A DNA stretch of 13,172 nucleotides from an uncultured Eubacteriales bacterium. GTDB lineage: Bacteria > Bacillota > Clostridia > Oscillospirales > Acutalibacteraceae. Below are positions 1-7,477 of this stretch, piece by piece. Positions within the stretch are counted from its first letter, which is position 1. The number at the start of each line of letters is the position of its first letter. The DNA lies in contig CAQJOC010000024.1 in the NCBI GenBank assembly GCA_948815685.1, positions 1 through 13,172 of the forward strand. Reading direction: 5' to 3'. The translations under genes were made by a program, and so were the position numbers. The notes under the pieces were generated by a model. That model saw only the letters and a program-made list of their open reading frames with translations. It had not been told where the DNA came from and searched no databases.

Positions 1-434
1 CACCGCATCATAATACACGTCGATTTTTTGATAGCGGTAACTATATTCGCTATTTTAGCAGCAACGATACCAAGTCGTTTATACCTTCTGCCATTGATTA
101 CTCCACATACTTTCCGGCCTCGAGGTGCATAACCATACTCACGATATAGGTAGGTATCTATGTCACTTTCGCTACAACCGAGTGCTTCCGCCATTTATGA
201 CTGGTACGAATCCGGATTTTGTGCCACGTATGCCTTTAATTTTTCCGGGTCTATTTTTCTATAACTTCTATGAAGTTCTTTCTTTTACAAGTTTCCTGTT
301 TTTTTATACTGTCTTTCCCATTTTTGTATTGTCGATCTTGCTACATTGAATACTTTATGCGTTTCCTTTAGCGTATGACCACTTATCCTATATTCTATTG
401 TCCGTTCTTTGTATTTTTTAAATAACTCATTTCT
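1..434 (-). pseudogene. Decayed IS630-family transposase fragment, cut by the window edge
   Basis: One minus-strand frame reads as an IS630-type transposase. It opens with a helix-turn-helix part (ISGHTLKETHKVF followed by ARSTIQKW), continues through KIDPEKLKAYVAQNPDSYQS and GCSES, and ends in the start of the DDE domain (TYLYREYGYAPRG, then GRRYKRLGIVAA). The frame is broken by TAA codons at 287-285 and 197-195; both fall where Glu would fit, so single G-to-T changes could explain them. No start codon lies in frame, and an upstream in-frame stop sits at 437-435. The helix-turn-helix part runs almost directly into the YREYG segment near 162-170; intact family members have roughly 50-60 residues there, including the first catalytic Asp, so an internal deletion is inferred. 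The C-terminal part lies beyond base 1. The element's terminal repeat could not be placed in 435-569. Confidence 0.8.
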
Positions 435-569
435 TCATTTTACTATCTTATTACCCCTTTTTTAACCACGCTGACTATAACTCTATAAATTCCAAAATTC
501 TCGTAAAGCGACAAAAAATATGTAGCAAAAATTTTCACCTGTGTCCAGAAAAGTCAATGGAAAAAGTTA

Positions 570-668
570 TTAATCAGGACCGTACAGTCTTCTTGCGATC
601 TGCGTAATTCTACTACACAAATCTTGGTTCTCCCTGACCAACAATCCCGGAAGTATCAAATCCTTCAT
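570..668 (-). CDS. Possible 32-residue ORF overlapping the stop of the upstream gene
   Basis: This short reading frame starts at an ATG whose last two bases and the following A form the TGA stop of the 186-residue gene (ATGA overlap, 668-665). That arrangement is typical of translational coupling. The 32-residue product starts MKDLILPGLLVRENQ and ends ARRLYGPD, with a basic C-terminal half. It contains no recognised domain. Base composition is as GC-rich as the upstream gene, so coding sequence may continue here. Another frame across the same bases is also open for about 19 codons, so this could be chance, or the tail of a longer ancestral protein separated by a frameshift. Treat it as a candidate only. 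Confidence 0.3.
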   Translation of the reverse strand: MKDLILPGLLVRENQDLCSRITQIARRLYGPD

Positions 669-1225
669 TCTGCAAGTCGCTTTTCTCTGTCGGTAAGTTC
701 CATTCCGGCATACGGAGGCAATGCTCTGATTTTAGAACTCATAGACCTAGCTTGACTATCACAATGCGCTATCAAGTATCTCAGATTCTGATTGTTGCCG
801 GCCTCGATTTCTATCTGCCCATTTTCATCCACTTTATACGTATCTAACCGAATATTTTTATAGAATTTAGTCTCGTTAACATGCTGACGTATTTTTTTTA
901 AAAACTCTTCAACCACACGCCCTTCACCATTAAGAAGCTCTCTGAATCGCTTAATAAGCTTAATCATAAAACTTGTAGCCCATATGCGTTGATCAGAATC
1001 AGCAGGAACAACGGCTGAAACAACAGCCCCTTGTAAAATCCCAAAACTTTCTGCACTTTGATCGGTAAAAGTCCCATCTGTATTTTTATTTGCATCAACT
1101 AAATATGCATTAACTAACGCGTCTCTAACCTTTTTAAATTCATTTTTGACATTGGACTCTGAATTTTCTAACAAAGCATCATATAAATTATCCAGTTTAT
1201 TTTTTAACTCTGATGTATTTGACAT
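665..1225 (-). CDS. Unrecognised 186-residue soluble protein
   Basis: This is a complete reading frame of 186 codons. The frame is open to 1312, but the ATG at 1225 is chosen because AAAGG lies about 9 bases upstream, and the extra 29 residues would be an unusual, very AT-rich Ile/Lys/Phe leader. The protein starts MSNTSELKNKLDNLYDALLE. It looks mainly alpha-helical and charged, with one more hydrophobic stretch around residues 61-75 (GILQGAVVSAVVPAD), and it lacks an N-terminal signal or clear membrane segment. The last third has IRLDTYKVDENGQIEIEAG, probably a beta hairpin. I do not recognise the family. It is more GC-rich than the pcrA flank and lies beside transposase debris, so it may be accessory DNA. 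A 32-codon ORF overlaps its stop codon. No convincing consensus promoter was seen upstream. Confidence 0.7.
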   Translation of the reverse strand: MSNTSELKNKLDNLYDALLENSESNVKNEFKKVRDALVNAYLVDANKNTDGTFTDQSAESFGILQGAVVSAVVPADSDQRIWATSFMIKLIKRFRELLNGEGRVVEEFLKKIRQHVNETKFYKNIRLDTYKVDENGQIEIEAGNNQNLRYLIAHCDSQARSMSSKIRALPPYAGMELTDREKRLAE

Positions 1226-1468
1226 ATATATCAACCTTTCTTTAATTAATATTTTGAATATAGTATATATTAATAATTTAAAAATATTAATCCTTTTATG
1301 GCTTTTATACAAATAAAATTTAATTTGATTCGTGATTGTTCATAAAAATCATTTATAAAATATCTTAAATATCATCATTTTTATGCGGTACAAACCGATA
1401 ATATAAAAAGTTTAAAGCCGTAAGTCTGCTAAAATAGATTGTTCGTTTATACAAGTAAAGGAAAAATG

Positions 1469-1651
1469 TTAAGGAAACACCTCACAAAAATCAGCTTTGA
1501 AATTTTAATAACTTTGATAAACATCAATTTTAGTCACATATCAATGGAATTATTGTAATTAAATGAATATTTATGTCGAGTTATCACATAAATATACCGA
1601 GAGGTAGGATATAAATTGGCACTACTTAATCTTTGTACGGTATTTCCTTAA
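1469..1651. repeat. MITE-like inverted-repeat element, family B
   Basis: The left end reads TTAAGGAAACACCTCACAAA (1469-1488). The right end, read on the minus strand from 1651, is TTAAGGAAATACCGTACAAA. The ends match at 17 of 20 positions. The ~183 bp between them have no coding potential, which fits a non-autonomous transposable element. The outermost TTAA is a palindrome, so it may be part of the repeat or a duplicated TTAA target. A related left end lies at 12855, so this is a dispersed family. The autonomous transposase is unknown. Confidence 0.55.
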
Positions 1652-1809
1652 AAAATAACTTATATTCTTTAACTGGTTGACTATATGTAAACTTTTTAGC
1701 AATTATTTTCAATTTTAATAATTTATATATCAAATAATATGTTAGTATTACATTAAATAAATATACAATCTAAACTAAATTCAGCATGAATAATTAAAGA
1801 TTACACTTC

Positions 1810-1838
1810 TTGATTTTTGCGAAAAAATTTGATATTAT
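1810..1838 (+). promoter_or_regulatory. Predicted sigma-A promoter of pcrA
   Basis: TTGATT (1810-1815) and TATTAT (1833-1838) are separated by 17 bases, close to the sigma-A consensus. Transcription would begin near 1845, leaving a leader of about 30 bases before the pcrA start. Confidence 0.5.
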
Positions 1839-1873
1839 ATAAAATATAATAAAAATTTGGCGGTGCTTTTTTG

Positions 1874-4261
1874 ATGGACAATGAGTTAAAAGAAAAGTTT
1901 ATAAAATTAAGAAAAAATTTGTTGGAAAAAAGCTTTTCTAAGATGAATGATAAACAGTTGGAAGCGATTTTTTATGTAGAGGGACCACTGATGATTCTTG
2001 CGGGAGCAGGAAGTGGAAAAACGACTGTCATAGTGAATCGTATAGCAAATATGATAAGATACGGAAATGCATATAATAGTTGCTTTGTTCCGGAGGATTT
2101 AAACGAAGAAATTATTGAAAAATTGGAAAAAGCTTTATCTGAGAATGGAAATATCGGAGAATTTGATTATTTACTTAAAGTAAATCCTGTAAATCCTTGG
2201 AATATTTTAGCAATAACATTCACAAATAAGGCCGCCAATGAATTAAAAGATAGGCTGATTTCTCTTATCCCTGATGGAAAAGGAAAAGATGTTTGGGCGT
2301 CAACTTTTCATTCGACGTGTGCAAAGATATTGCGTATACACGCTGAATCTATCGGATATAGCAGGCATTTTACCATTTATGATGCAGAGGACACCAAAAA
2401 ACTTATAAAAGAATGCCAAAAATCTTTAAAAATAGAAGAAAAAAATTTACCTTGTAAATCGATATCTTATGAGATATCTTCCGCTAAAGATAGGCTTTTA
2501 AATCCGACAGAGTTTGAAAAAAGCGCAAAAGGCGATTTTAGATTTTGCCAAATTGCGGAAGTTTATAAAATATATCAAAAGCGTTTAAAAGAAGCTGACG
2601 CAATGGATTTTGACGACTTAATTACAAATACGGTTAAGCTATTTAAAGAACACCCTGAAATTCTTGAAAAATATCAAAATCGGTTCAAGTACGTTCTTGT
2701 TGATGAATTTCAAGACACTAATTTTGCACAAAGTGTTCTTGTTGATTTAATTGCGAAAGCGAATAACAATTTATGTGTAGTTGGCGATGACGACCAGAGT
2801 ATATACAAATTCAGAGGTGCCACAATTGAAAATATAATTAATTTCGAAAAAAATCATCTGGGCACGAAGATAGTAAGATTGGAGCAAAACTATCGTTCCA
2901 CTAAAAATATATTAAATGCTGCAAACTGTGTTATTCAAAATAATTCAAATCGAAAAGGCAAAACTTTATGGACAAATAATCCCGAAGGAGAAAAAATTTT
3001 TGTTCATACAGCATATAGTGAACACGATGAAGCTAATTATATTTTAGGGATAATTCAGAAAAAAGTTGAAGAAGGCGTTCCTTATTCCGATTTTGCGGTT
3101 CTTTACAGAATGAACTCGCAGTCAAACGTAATTGAAAAAACATTTGTTAAGTCGGGTATTCCTTATAGAATGCTTGGAGGCGTCAAGTTTTATGAACGCA
3201 AAGAAGTAAAAGATATGATTGCTTATTTGAGTGTGATTAACAACCCATATGATGAAGTTCGCTTAAGGAGAATAATTAATCAACCGAGGCGTTCAATAGG
3301 AGAAAGAACAATTTCTCAAGCAGTGGAGATAGCCCATTCTGAAAATTTGAATTTAATAGATGTTATAAAAAATGCATCCGCTTATGACACACTTCAAAGA
3401 GTGGCTTGCAAATTAGAAGTTTTTTCGAGTATGCTGGAAGAATTAATTGCTGCGGCTAAAAATCCATTGGTGTCTTTGCATGAGCTTTATCAAATGGTTT
3501 TAGACAAAACGGCTTATATAGAATTTTTACAAACAGATAAAGAAGACTGCAAGAACAGAATAGAAAATACAAAAGAACTTATGAGTAATATAATAAAATA
3601 TGAAGAAGAAAATGGAGAAGAGGCAACTCTTTCAGGATTTTTAGAAGAAGTTTCTTTGTTTACGGATATTGATAATTACGATGAAAATGCAGATTGTGTA
3701 GTTATGATGACAATGCATTCAGCGAAAGGTTTAGAATTTCCTATAGTATTTTTGCCCGGTTTTGAAGAAGGAATTTTCCCCGGAATTCAGGTTACATTTG
3801 ACGAATCGGAAGTGGAAGAAGAACGAAGGCTCGCTTATGTTGGAATCACAAGAGCTAAAAAAGAACTTTATATTTTAAACTCTGATAGTAGAATGATTTT
3901 CGGAAGTACATCCCATAATAAGCATTCACGGTTTATCGATGAAATATCTGAAGATTTAATAGAAAAAAGTAAATCAAGAGATTGGAAAAAGATGGACCCA
4001 AGCGAAGATAAACCCCAGTCCGCTCAGGAAATTCGGATTAAATCCACTATTGCTGCCAGACACTTTGGTCAAGTCGTCGGAGGTGTACAGAGTAGTCAAG
4101 CATTTAACATCGGAGACTCGGTAAGTCATGGAAAATTCGGAAGAGGAAGAATATCCTCTGTAACTAAAATGGGAACAGATGAAATGTTAGAAATAGAATT
4201 TGATGATGCAGGAATTAAGAAATTAATGGCTAATTATGCAAGGCTTAAGAAAGAAGTCTGA
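1874..4261 (+). CDS. pcrA: ATP-dependent DNA helicase PcrA (UvrD/Rep family, SF1A)
   Basis: This is the 3'-5' helicase of nucleotide excision repair, replication restart and plasmid replication in Gram-positive bacteria. All superfamily 1 motifs are visible: Q motif (MNDKQLEAI), Walker A AGAGSGKT (~43-50), Ia (AITFTNKAANELK), II VDEFQDT (~276-282), III VVGDDDQSIYKFRG (~303-316), IV NYRST, V MTMHSAKGLEF (~614) and VI RRLAYVGITRAKK (~650). The C-terminal end (IGDSVSHGKFGRGRI to YARLKKEV) matches the Tudor-like PcrA tail that contacts RNA polymerase. At 795 residues it exceeds the usual ~720-750, mainly through an insert of about 45 residues between motifs I and Ia. ATG 1874 is preferred over the adjoining TTG 1871 because GGCGGTG lies 8 bases upstream. 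It has its own promoter. ligA, its common neighbour, lies 6.5 kb away. Confidence 0.96.
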   Translation: MDNELKEKFIKLRKNLLEKSFSKMNDKQLEAIFYVEGPLMILAGAGSGKTTVIVNRIANMIRYGNAYNSCFVPEDLNEEIIEKLEKALSENGNIGEFDYLLKVNPVNPWNILAITFTNKAANELKDRLISLIPDGKGKDVWASTFHSTCAKILRIHAESIGYSRHFTIYDAEDTKKLIKECQKSLKIEEKNLPCKSISYEISSAKDRLLNPTEFEKSAKGDFRFCQIAEVYKIYQKRLKEADAMDFDDLITNTVKLFKEHPEILEKYQNRFKYVLVDEFQDTNFAQSVLVDLIAKANNNLCVVGDDDQSIYKFRGATIENIINFEKNHLGTKIVRLEQNYRSTKNILNAANCVIQNNSNRKGKTLWTNNPEGEKIFVHTAYSEHDEANYILGIIQKKVEEGVPYSDFAVLYRMNSQSNVIEKTFVKSGIPYRMLGGVKFYERKEVKDMIAYLSVINNPYDEVRLRRIINQPRRSIGERTISQAVEIAHSENLNLIDVIKNASAYDTLQRVACKLEVFSSMLEELIAAAKNPLVSLHELYQMVLDKTAYIEFLQTDKEDCKNRIENTKELMSNIIKYEEENGEEATLSGFLEEVSLFTDIDNYDENADCVVMMTMHSAKGLEFPIVFLPGFEEGIFPGIQVTFDESEVEEERRLAYVGITRAKKELYILNSDSRMIFGSTSHNKHSRFIDEISEDLIEKSKSRDWKKMDPSEDKPQSAQEIRIKSTIAARHFGQVVGGVQSSQAFNIGDSVSHGKFGRGRISSVTKMGTDEMLEIEFDDAGIKKLMANYARLKKEV

Positions 4262-4374
4262 TTAAAAAGTTATGATTAAAATTTTCATATCTCAATATAT
4301 GTAATATAAAATAATATTAAAATTTCTACAATTAGAAAAATTCAGCAAAATATTTAATTTTGTGAATAAGGGAT

Positions 4375-4439
4375 ATTTTTTATTAGTATTCTTTTATATG
4401 AGTTGTCTTATTTTAACTTTTTATTTTTCAGACAAGCCC
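4375..4439. repeat. Solo end of family-A MITE-like element
   Basis: Bases 4418-4439 (TTTTTATTTTTCAGACAAGC and two more) match the right end of the 219 bp element at 5883-5904 at 20 of 22 positions. Weaker similarity continues about 40 bases inward. A matching left end was not found upstream, so this is probably a truncated or decayed copy, or only an end fragment. Confidence 0.45.
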
Positions 4440-4502
4440 ATAATATAGTAAACTAACTTGAAAAATGTGTAGCTAAAAGTTTATTACTAAATGGTATGGA
4501 GC

Positions 4503-4648
4503 TATAATATGAGGTTTATTGTCGAATAACTTAGAAGCTAAATTAATATTTTACTGAAAAAAGATTACAGGTATTCCCTCAGGATTCTGTCTAAGCTGTT
4601 TGTTTATAGGAAAGCAGGGAAAATCGGATTCCTCGCTTTATTTTTTTA
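4503..4648 (+). ncRNA. Possible small RNA of unknown class
   Basis: A perfect TATAAT (4503-4508) has a weak TTTATT 17 bases upstream (4480-4485). An intrinsic terminator ends at 4648. A transcript from about 4515 would be some 134 nt and has no convincing reading frame. CTTAGA (4530-4535) could pair with TCTAAG (4590-4595). It does not match any RNA family I can identify. The terminator could instead belong to a longer pcrA transcript, since it lies 350 bp after the pcrA stop. Confidence 0.25.
4611..4648 (+). terminator. Intrinsic transcription terminator
   Basis: AAAGCAGGGAA (4611-4621) pairs with TTCCTCGCTTT (4629-4639) around a 7-base loop, with one mismatch and one G-T pair. The stem is followed by A and seven T residues. 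It stands in a non-coding gap and would end either pcrA read-through or a small RNA. Confidence 0.7.
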
Positions 4649-4715
4649 TTTGCCGTTTTTTGTTCCTTTTTTTCATCTGGCAAACGTGAACAAGGAGAAT
4701 AATAAGAAATAAATA

Positions 4716-4743
4716 TTTACAAAATTTAAATTAATGTTATAAT
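4716..4743 (+). promoter_or_regulatory. Predicted sigma-A promoter of the membrane-protein gene at 4901
   Basis: TTTACA (4716-4721) and a perfect TATAAT (4738-4743) are 16 bases apart. The predicted start near 4750 leaves a leader of about 150 nt. The promoter and its spacer match the kinase-gene promoter (8983-9011) at 30 of 33 aligned columns with one gap. Confidence 0.65.
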
Positions 4744-4778
4744 AATGAGAAGATATTAAAAATTTAAATATAATTGTA

Positions 4779-4864
4779 TTTACCTACCAAACACAGTTAT
4801 ATTTTATGATTTTTATATTATTTCCTATGTAATATTATTAAATTTTTATAATATTACAGGTAAA
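4779..4864 (+). promoter_or_regulatory. Nested inverted repeats in the leader of the gene at 4901
   Basis: TGTAATATTAT (4828-4838) and ATAATATTACA (4848-4858) form a perfect 11 bp stem with a 9-base loop. TTTACCT (4779-4785) and AGGTAAA (4858-4864) can close a second stem around it, sharing one base. No T-run follows, so a terminator is unlikely. It may be an operator or an RNA structure controlling the gene. It resembles no riboswitch class I know. Confidence 0.35.
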
Positions 4865-4900
4865 AAATATAATTTTATATATGAATGGAGTTCGACAATT

Positions 4901-5611
4901 ATGGGATTGATTAAAGTTTTAATTGCATTTGCGGTTGTAGGCGGAATAGCTGCTGTCACGGTTCCGCTTATTAAAGTAAGTGTAAAAGCAATTATGAAGC
5001 AAAAAATAAAAGACAAACTTACTGAGCTTGTAAATGAAATAGATTTTTCTGAAAAATTAACTCCTAAAAAGACTGATTTTTCTAAAAATCCTCCTAACTC
5101 AAATTATCCTGTTTCGGCAAGTTTTGAAGTCCCGAAAAATTCTTCCGTATCTGATAAAGATTACCCTCAAAAGACTACTGTGCAACCATTGCCTGAACAT
5201 AAAAAAGAAAATAAGTTTTATAAAATGTATGGAAATTTAATGAGCCTTTATAGAGAAAAAATGCAAAAGTTTTCTGCAGAATGGTCAGATGCGGAACGTC
5301 GAGGGGATGTAATACAGAAAGCAGATATGGCTCATGAATATCTTGTTACGGTTAAAGACATGATTATGGATAAAGTGGCAAGTACATTTTATGATTTACC
5401 TGATAAGGAACGTTCAATTTTGATAAATAAATGTGCTGATATAATTTGGGATTATAAATTTAAGGGAATTAAATTTGTCAAATGGGCCGAAAAAATAAAT
5501 AATTCTGATAAGGAATGTTCTCCTGAAGAAATGATTGCTTTCTTTAAAGAATTTAGACCAGTCTTTGAACATTTGATAACTGACCTTGACAGGCGTCTTA
5601 ATGAAATATAA
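4901..5611 (+). CDS. Unrecognised single-pass membrane protein
   Basis: This complete 236-residue protein starts ATG with TGGAG about 11 bases upstream. Residues 4-24 (IKVLIAFAVVGGIAAVTVPLI) form one hydrophobic helix followed by positive residues (KQKIKDK), typical of an uncleaved N-terminal anchor. The anchor could place the rest on either side of the membrane; the positive charges after the helix favour the inside, with few flanking residues to decide. A linker rich in Lys, Pro and Ser spans about 53-103. The rest (~104-236) is predicted helical and charged, with aromatic segments such as YKMYGNLMSLYREKMQKF and AFFKEFRPVFEHLI. There are no catalytic motifs, and I do not recognise the family. 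It is transcribed alone from a strong promoter almost identical to that of the exported kinase gene, with a long structured leader. Function unknown. Confidence 0.75.
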   Translation: MGLIKVLIAFAVVGGIAAVTVPLIKVSVKAIMKQKIKDKLTELVNEIDFSEKLTPKKTDFSKNPPNSNYPVSASFEVPKNSSVSDKDYPQKTTVQPLPEHKKENKFYKMYGNLMSLYREKMQKFSAEWSDAERRGDVIQKADMAHEYLVTVKDMIMDKVASTFYDLPDKERSILINKCADIIWDYKFKGIKFVKWAEKINNSDKECSPEEMIAFFKEFRPVFEHLITDLDRRLNEI

Positions 5612-5686
5612 GTCAAATAGGTAAATATAAATTTAATAAGTTTGTCTTTTATTTTTGGCACGATGTTTTGCGTGCACACTATTATT

Positions 5687-5905
5687 AGGCCTTGTCTGAA
5701 AAATAAAACAAACTATATATTTTAGCTAATTCTATAGATGAATCGAAGAAAATTAGTTCATAAACATAAGAATTTAGTTTTAAAGAATTCCCAAAAAACT
5801 TTTAAAATTGCTGATATTTTTATATCAAACTTTCAACTGAGCAATATTTTTTTCGTATCTACTAATTATCCCACTTTATCTCTTTTTATTTTTCAGATAA
5901 GGCCT
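5687..5905. repeat. MITE-like inverted-repeat element, family A (219 bp)
   Basis: The ends are 22-base inverted repeats matching at 21 positions: AGGCCTTGTCTGAAAAATAA plus two bases at 5687-5708, and its complement at 5884-5905 with one change. The interior has no coding potential. The size, near-perfect ends and lack of a transposase fit a miniature inverted-repeat transposable element. No clear target-site duplication was seen. A related end lies at 4418-4439. Confidence 0.75.
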
Positions 5906-5939
5906 GTATAAATTTTTCTAATTAGTGTAAATTTCTGTA

Positions 5940-5964
5940 TTCTCCACTTAATACAAGTGGAGAA
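5940..5964 (+). terminator. Perfect hairpin, possible terminator of the gene at 4901
   Basis: TTCTCCACTT (5940-5949) and AAGTGGAGAA (5955-5964) pair perfectly around a 5-base loop. The following bases are T-rich but not a clean run. If the MITE-like element at 5687-5905 were removed, this hairpin would lie about 110 bp after the stop at 5611. It could be that gene's terminator, or an operator. Confidence 0.4.
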
Positions 5965-6318
5965 ATTATCTGTTATTTCATTTTTATATGAATTTTAAAA
6001 CTGACATGTTCATATACTTAGAATACATGATTAGTTGGTACTCTTTACTTAGCTTTTTTTAATTTTTGACTCATAGAAAAAGAAAAATTTTTTCCACTTA
6101 TTTCGTTAGCATTACCGATTAAACCTTTGCGGTTCAGGTATTTCTTAAAGCCTAATCTTTTTAATATGTAAATTTTTTTATTTTCTATCTAAATTCCTCT
6201 TTTGATTCTCAATTTTAACTCTGCTAATTTTTGCAAAATAAATTAACATTTTAAAAAATCATAATTCTCTTTTTTAGTTTATTTTACTATAAAATCTAAT
6301 AATTTCAGGTGAATAGCT

Positions 6319-7404
6319 TTGTTTGTAATAAGAGTAAAAAAAGGATTTATTATAACATTATTTTTAGGGATTTTCGCATTTATAGGGATTCTTTATTTTT
6401 CATTTAGTTCTATTTATATTGCCAACTCAGATGTAAACGAAGTAAAACAAGATAAAAATTCCAATGAAAATAATGAAAACAGCTCTCACTCTGATAAAAA
6501 GAAAAAATTTATAAAATACGTAGAATTTACACCCACTTATGAGGTCTTAGAAAGGGCAATGAACGAGGACATAAAATCTCAAGAACATGATATAAAAATA
6601 AATTGGATAGAACTGCTTGCCTATCTTGCAAGTATATACGGAGGAGATTTTAAAAGATATAAAGACTCTGACATGGATAAATTAATAAGTGATATAAAAG
6701 AAGGAAAAAGTATAGAAAGCAATTCTAAAAATTCAAAGCTTTACAAGTATTATTTAGAGGCATATTCTGCTGTGTTGGGAGGTTTTTTAGGAAAATATAA
6801 AATGCAAAAAGACCCCGACGACAAGGATATAAACAATTGGGAAGAAAAATATGGGCTAAAGGTATTTTCGCCTATAGCTAAATCGTTTCCTTTTTGCCAT
6901 TATGATGATTTTGGGGCTTCAAGGTCTTACGGATATTCCAGACCACATTTAGGACACGACCTTATGTCTGCTACAGGGACACCTGTTATCGCTGTGGAAT
7001 CCGGAATCGTCGAAGCTATAGGTTGGAACCAATACGGAGGATGGAGAATAGGAATAAGAAGTTTTGATAAAAAGCGGTATTACTACTATGCACACTTACG
7101 CCAAAACAAACCATATCACGTCGATATTGCAGAGGGAAAAACTGTTAAAGCCGGAGATGTAATAGGTTATGTAGGTAGAACCGGATATAGTTCAAAGGAA
7201 AATGTAAGTAATATTTCACAAAGTCATCTCCATATTGGATTAGAACTTATTTTTGATGAATCTCAAAAAGAGTCTAATAATGAAATATGGGTCAATCTTT
7301 ATGAAATAACAAAGCTTTTGGAAAAAAACAGGTCATCTGTAAGAAGAGACAACAGCACTAAAGATTATTATAGAAATTTAGACATTTGGGAACCGGAAGT
7401 TTAA
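6319..7404 (+). CDS. Membrane-anchored M23 (LytM-type) peptidoglycan endopeptidase
   Basis: The 361-residue product is a zinc metallopeptidase expected to cut peptide bonds in peptidoglycan outside the membrane. TTG 6319 is the first possible start, because TGA lies in frame at 6310-6312, and AGGTGA (6307-6312) sits 6 bases upstream. Order: basic N-terminus and one transmembrane anchor (~10-34), an Asn/Lys-rich linker (~43-63), an unnamed helical domain (~68-160), then the M23 domain (~180-315). All expected zinc and catalytic residues are present: HLGHD (His210, Asp214), His259 in YYYYAHL and HLH (His303, His305). The stretch DDFGASRSYGY before the first ligand and the GGWRIGIRSFDKKRYYYY core match a conserved clostridial subfamily as I remember it. 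It is convergent with the kinase gene. No clear promoter was found. Confidence 0.92.
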   Translation: MFVIRVKKGFIITLFLGIFAFIGILYFSFSSIYIANSDVNEVKQDKNSNENNENSSHSDKKKKFIKYVEFTPTYEVLERAMNEDIKSQEHDIKINWIELLAYLASIYGGDFKRYKDSDMDKLISDIKEGKSIESNSKNSKLYKYYLEAYSAVLGGFLGKYKMQKDPDDKDINNWEEKYGLKVFSPIAKSFPFCHYDDFGASRSYGYSRPHLGHDLMSATGTPVIAVESGIVEAIGWNQYGGWRIGIRSFDKKRYYYYAHLRQNKPYHVDIAEGKTVKAGDVIGYVGRTGYSSKENVSNISQSHLHIGLELIFDESQKESNNEIWVNLYEITKLLEKNRSSVRRDNSTKDYYRNLDIWEPEV

Positions 7405-7477
7405 TTCTGTGAAATATCTTAAAATAATCAAAGCTAAAAATTAATATTTCATCCGACATGGTTAATGTTTACACTAA

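Larger units (their letters stand above)
1226..1873. other. Non-coding AT-rich gap between divergent genes
   Basis: This 648 bp gap separates the divergently transcribed 186-residue gene and pcrA. It holds a small inverted-repeat element (1469-1651), and the pcrA promoter (1810-1838) with its ribosome binding site (GGCGGTG, 1859-1865). No other convincing coding frame was seen. Confidence 0.6.
4262..4900. other. Long non-coding gap with element end, terminator, promoter and leader
   Basis: This 639 bp gap has no convincing coding frame. In order it contains a solo family-A element end (4375-4439), a possible small RNA ending at an intrinsic terminator (4503-4648), the promoter of the downstream gene (4716-4743) and a leader with nested inverted repeats (4779-4864). 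No terminator was seen immediately after pcrA. Confidence 0.6.
5612..6318. other. Long non-coding gap containing a MITE-like element
   Basis: This 707 bp gap contains a 219 bp inverted-repeat element (5687-5905) and a perfect 10 bp hairpin (5940-5964). The remaining ~350 bp before the M23 gene are very AT-rich. A 46-codon open stretch on the minus strand near 6052-6192 lacks a normal start and is not called. Confidence 0.6.

Noticed and set aside
125..349. Plus-strand 74-codon reading frame
   Set aside because: It is antisense to the decayed IS630 transposase, rich in Phe and Tyr, and has no ribosome site.
541..560. GTGTCCAGAAAAGTCAATGG, which looks like an insertion-sequence end
   Set aside because: No inverted partner or associated transposase in the window, and I could not match it to a known element.
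5658..5675. GCACG-N8-CGTGC inverted repeat after the membrane-protein gene
   Set aside because: The stem is only 5 bp and is not followed by a T-run on the plus strand, so it does not qualify as a terminator.
5452..5679. Minus-strand 75-codon reading frame
   Set aside because: Overlaps the membrane-protein gene in antisense, and its composition follows from that gene.
6052..6192. Minus-strand open stretch of about 46 codons reading ...RLGFKKYLNRKGLIGNANE..., ending at a TAA
   Set aside because: It has no ATG, GTG or TTG start, an in-frame stop lies directly upstream, there is no ribosome site, and stretches of this length arise by chance in such AT-rich DNA. It could be a gene remnant but cannot be supported.
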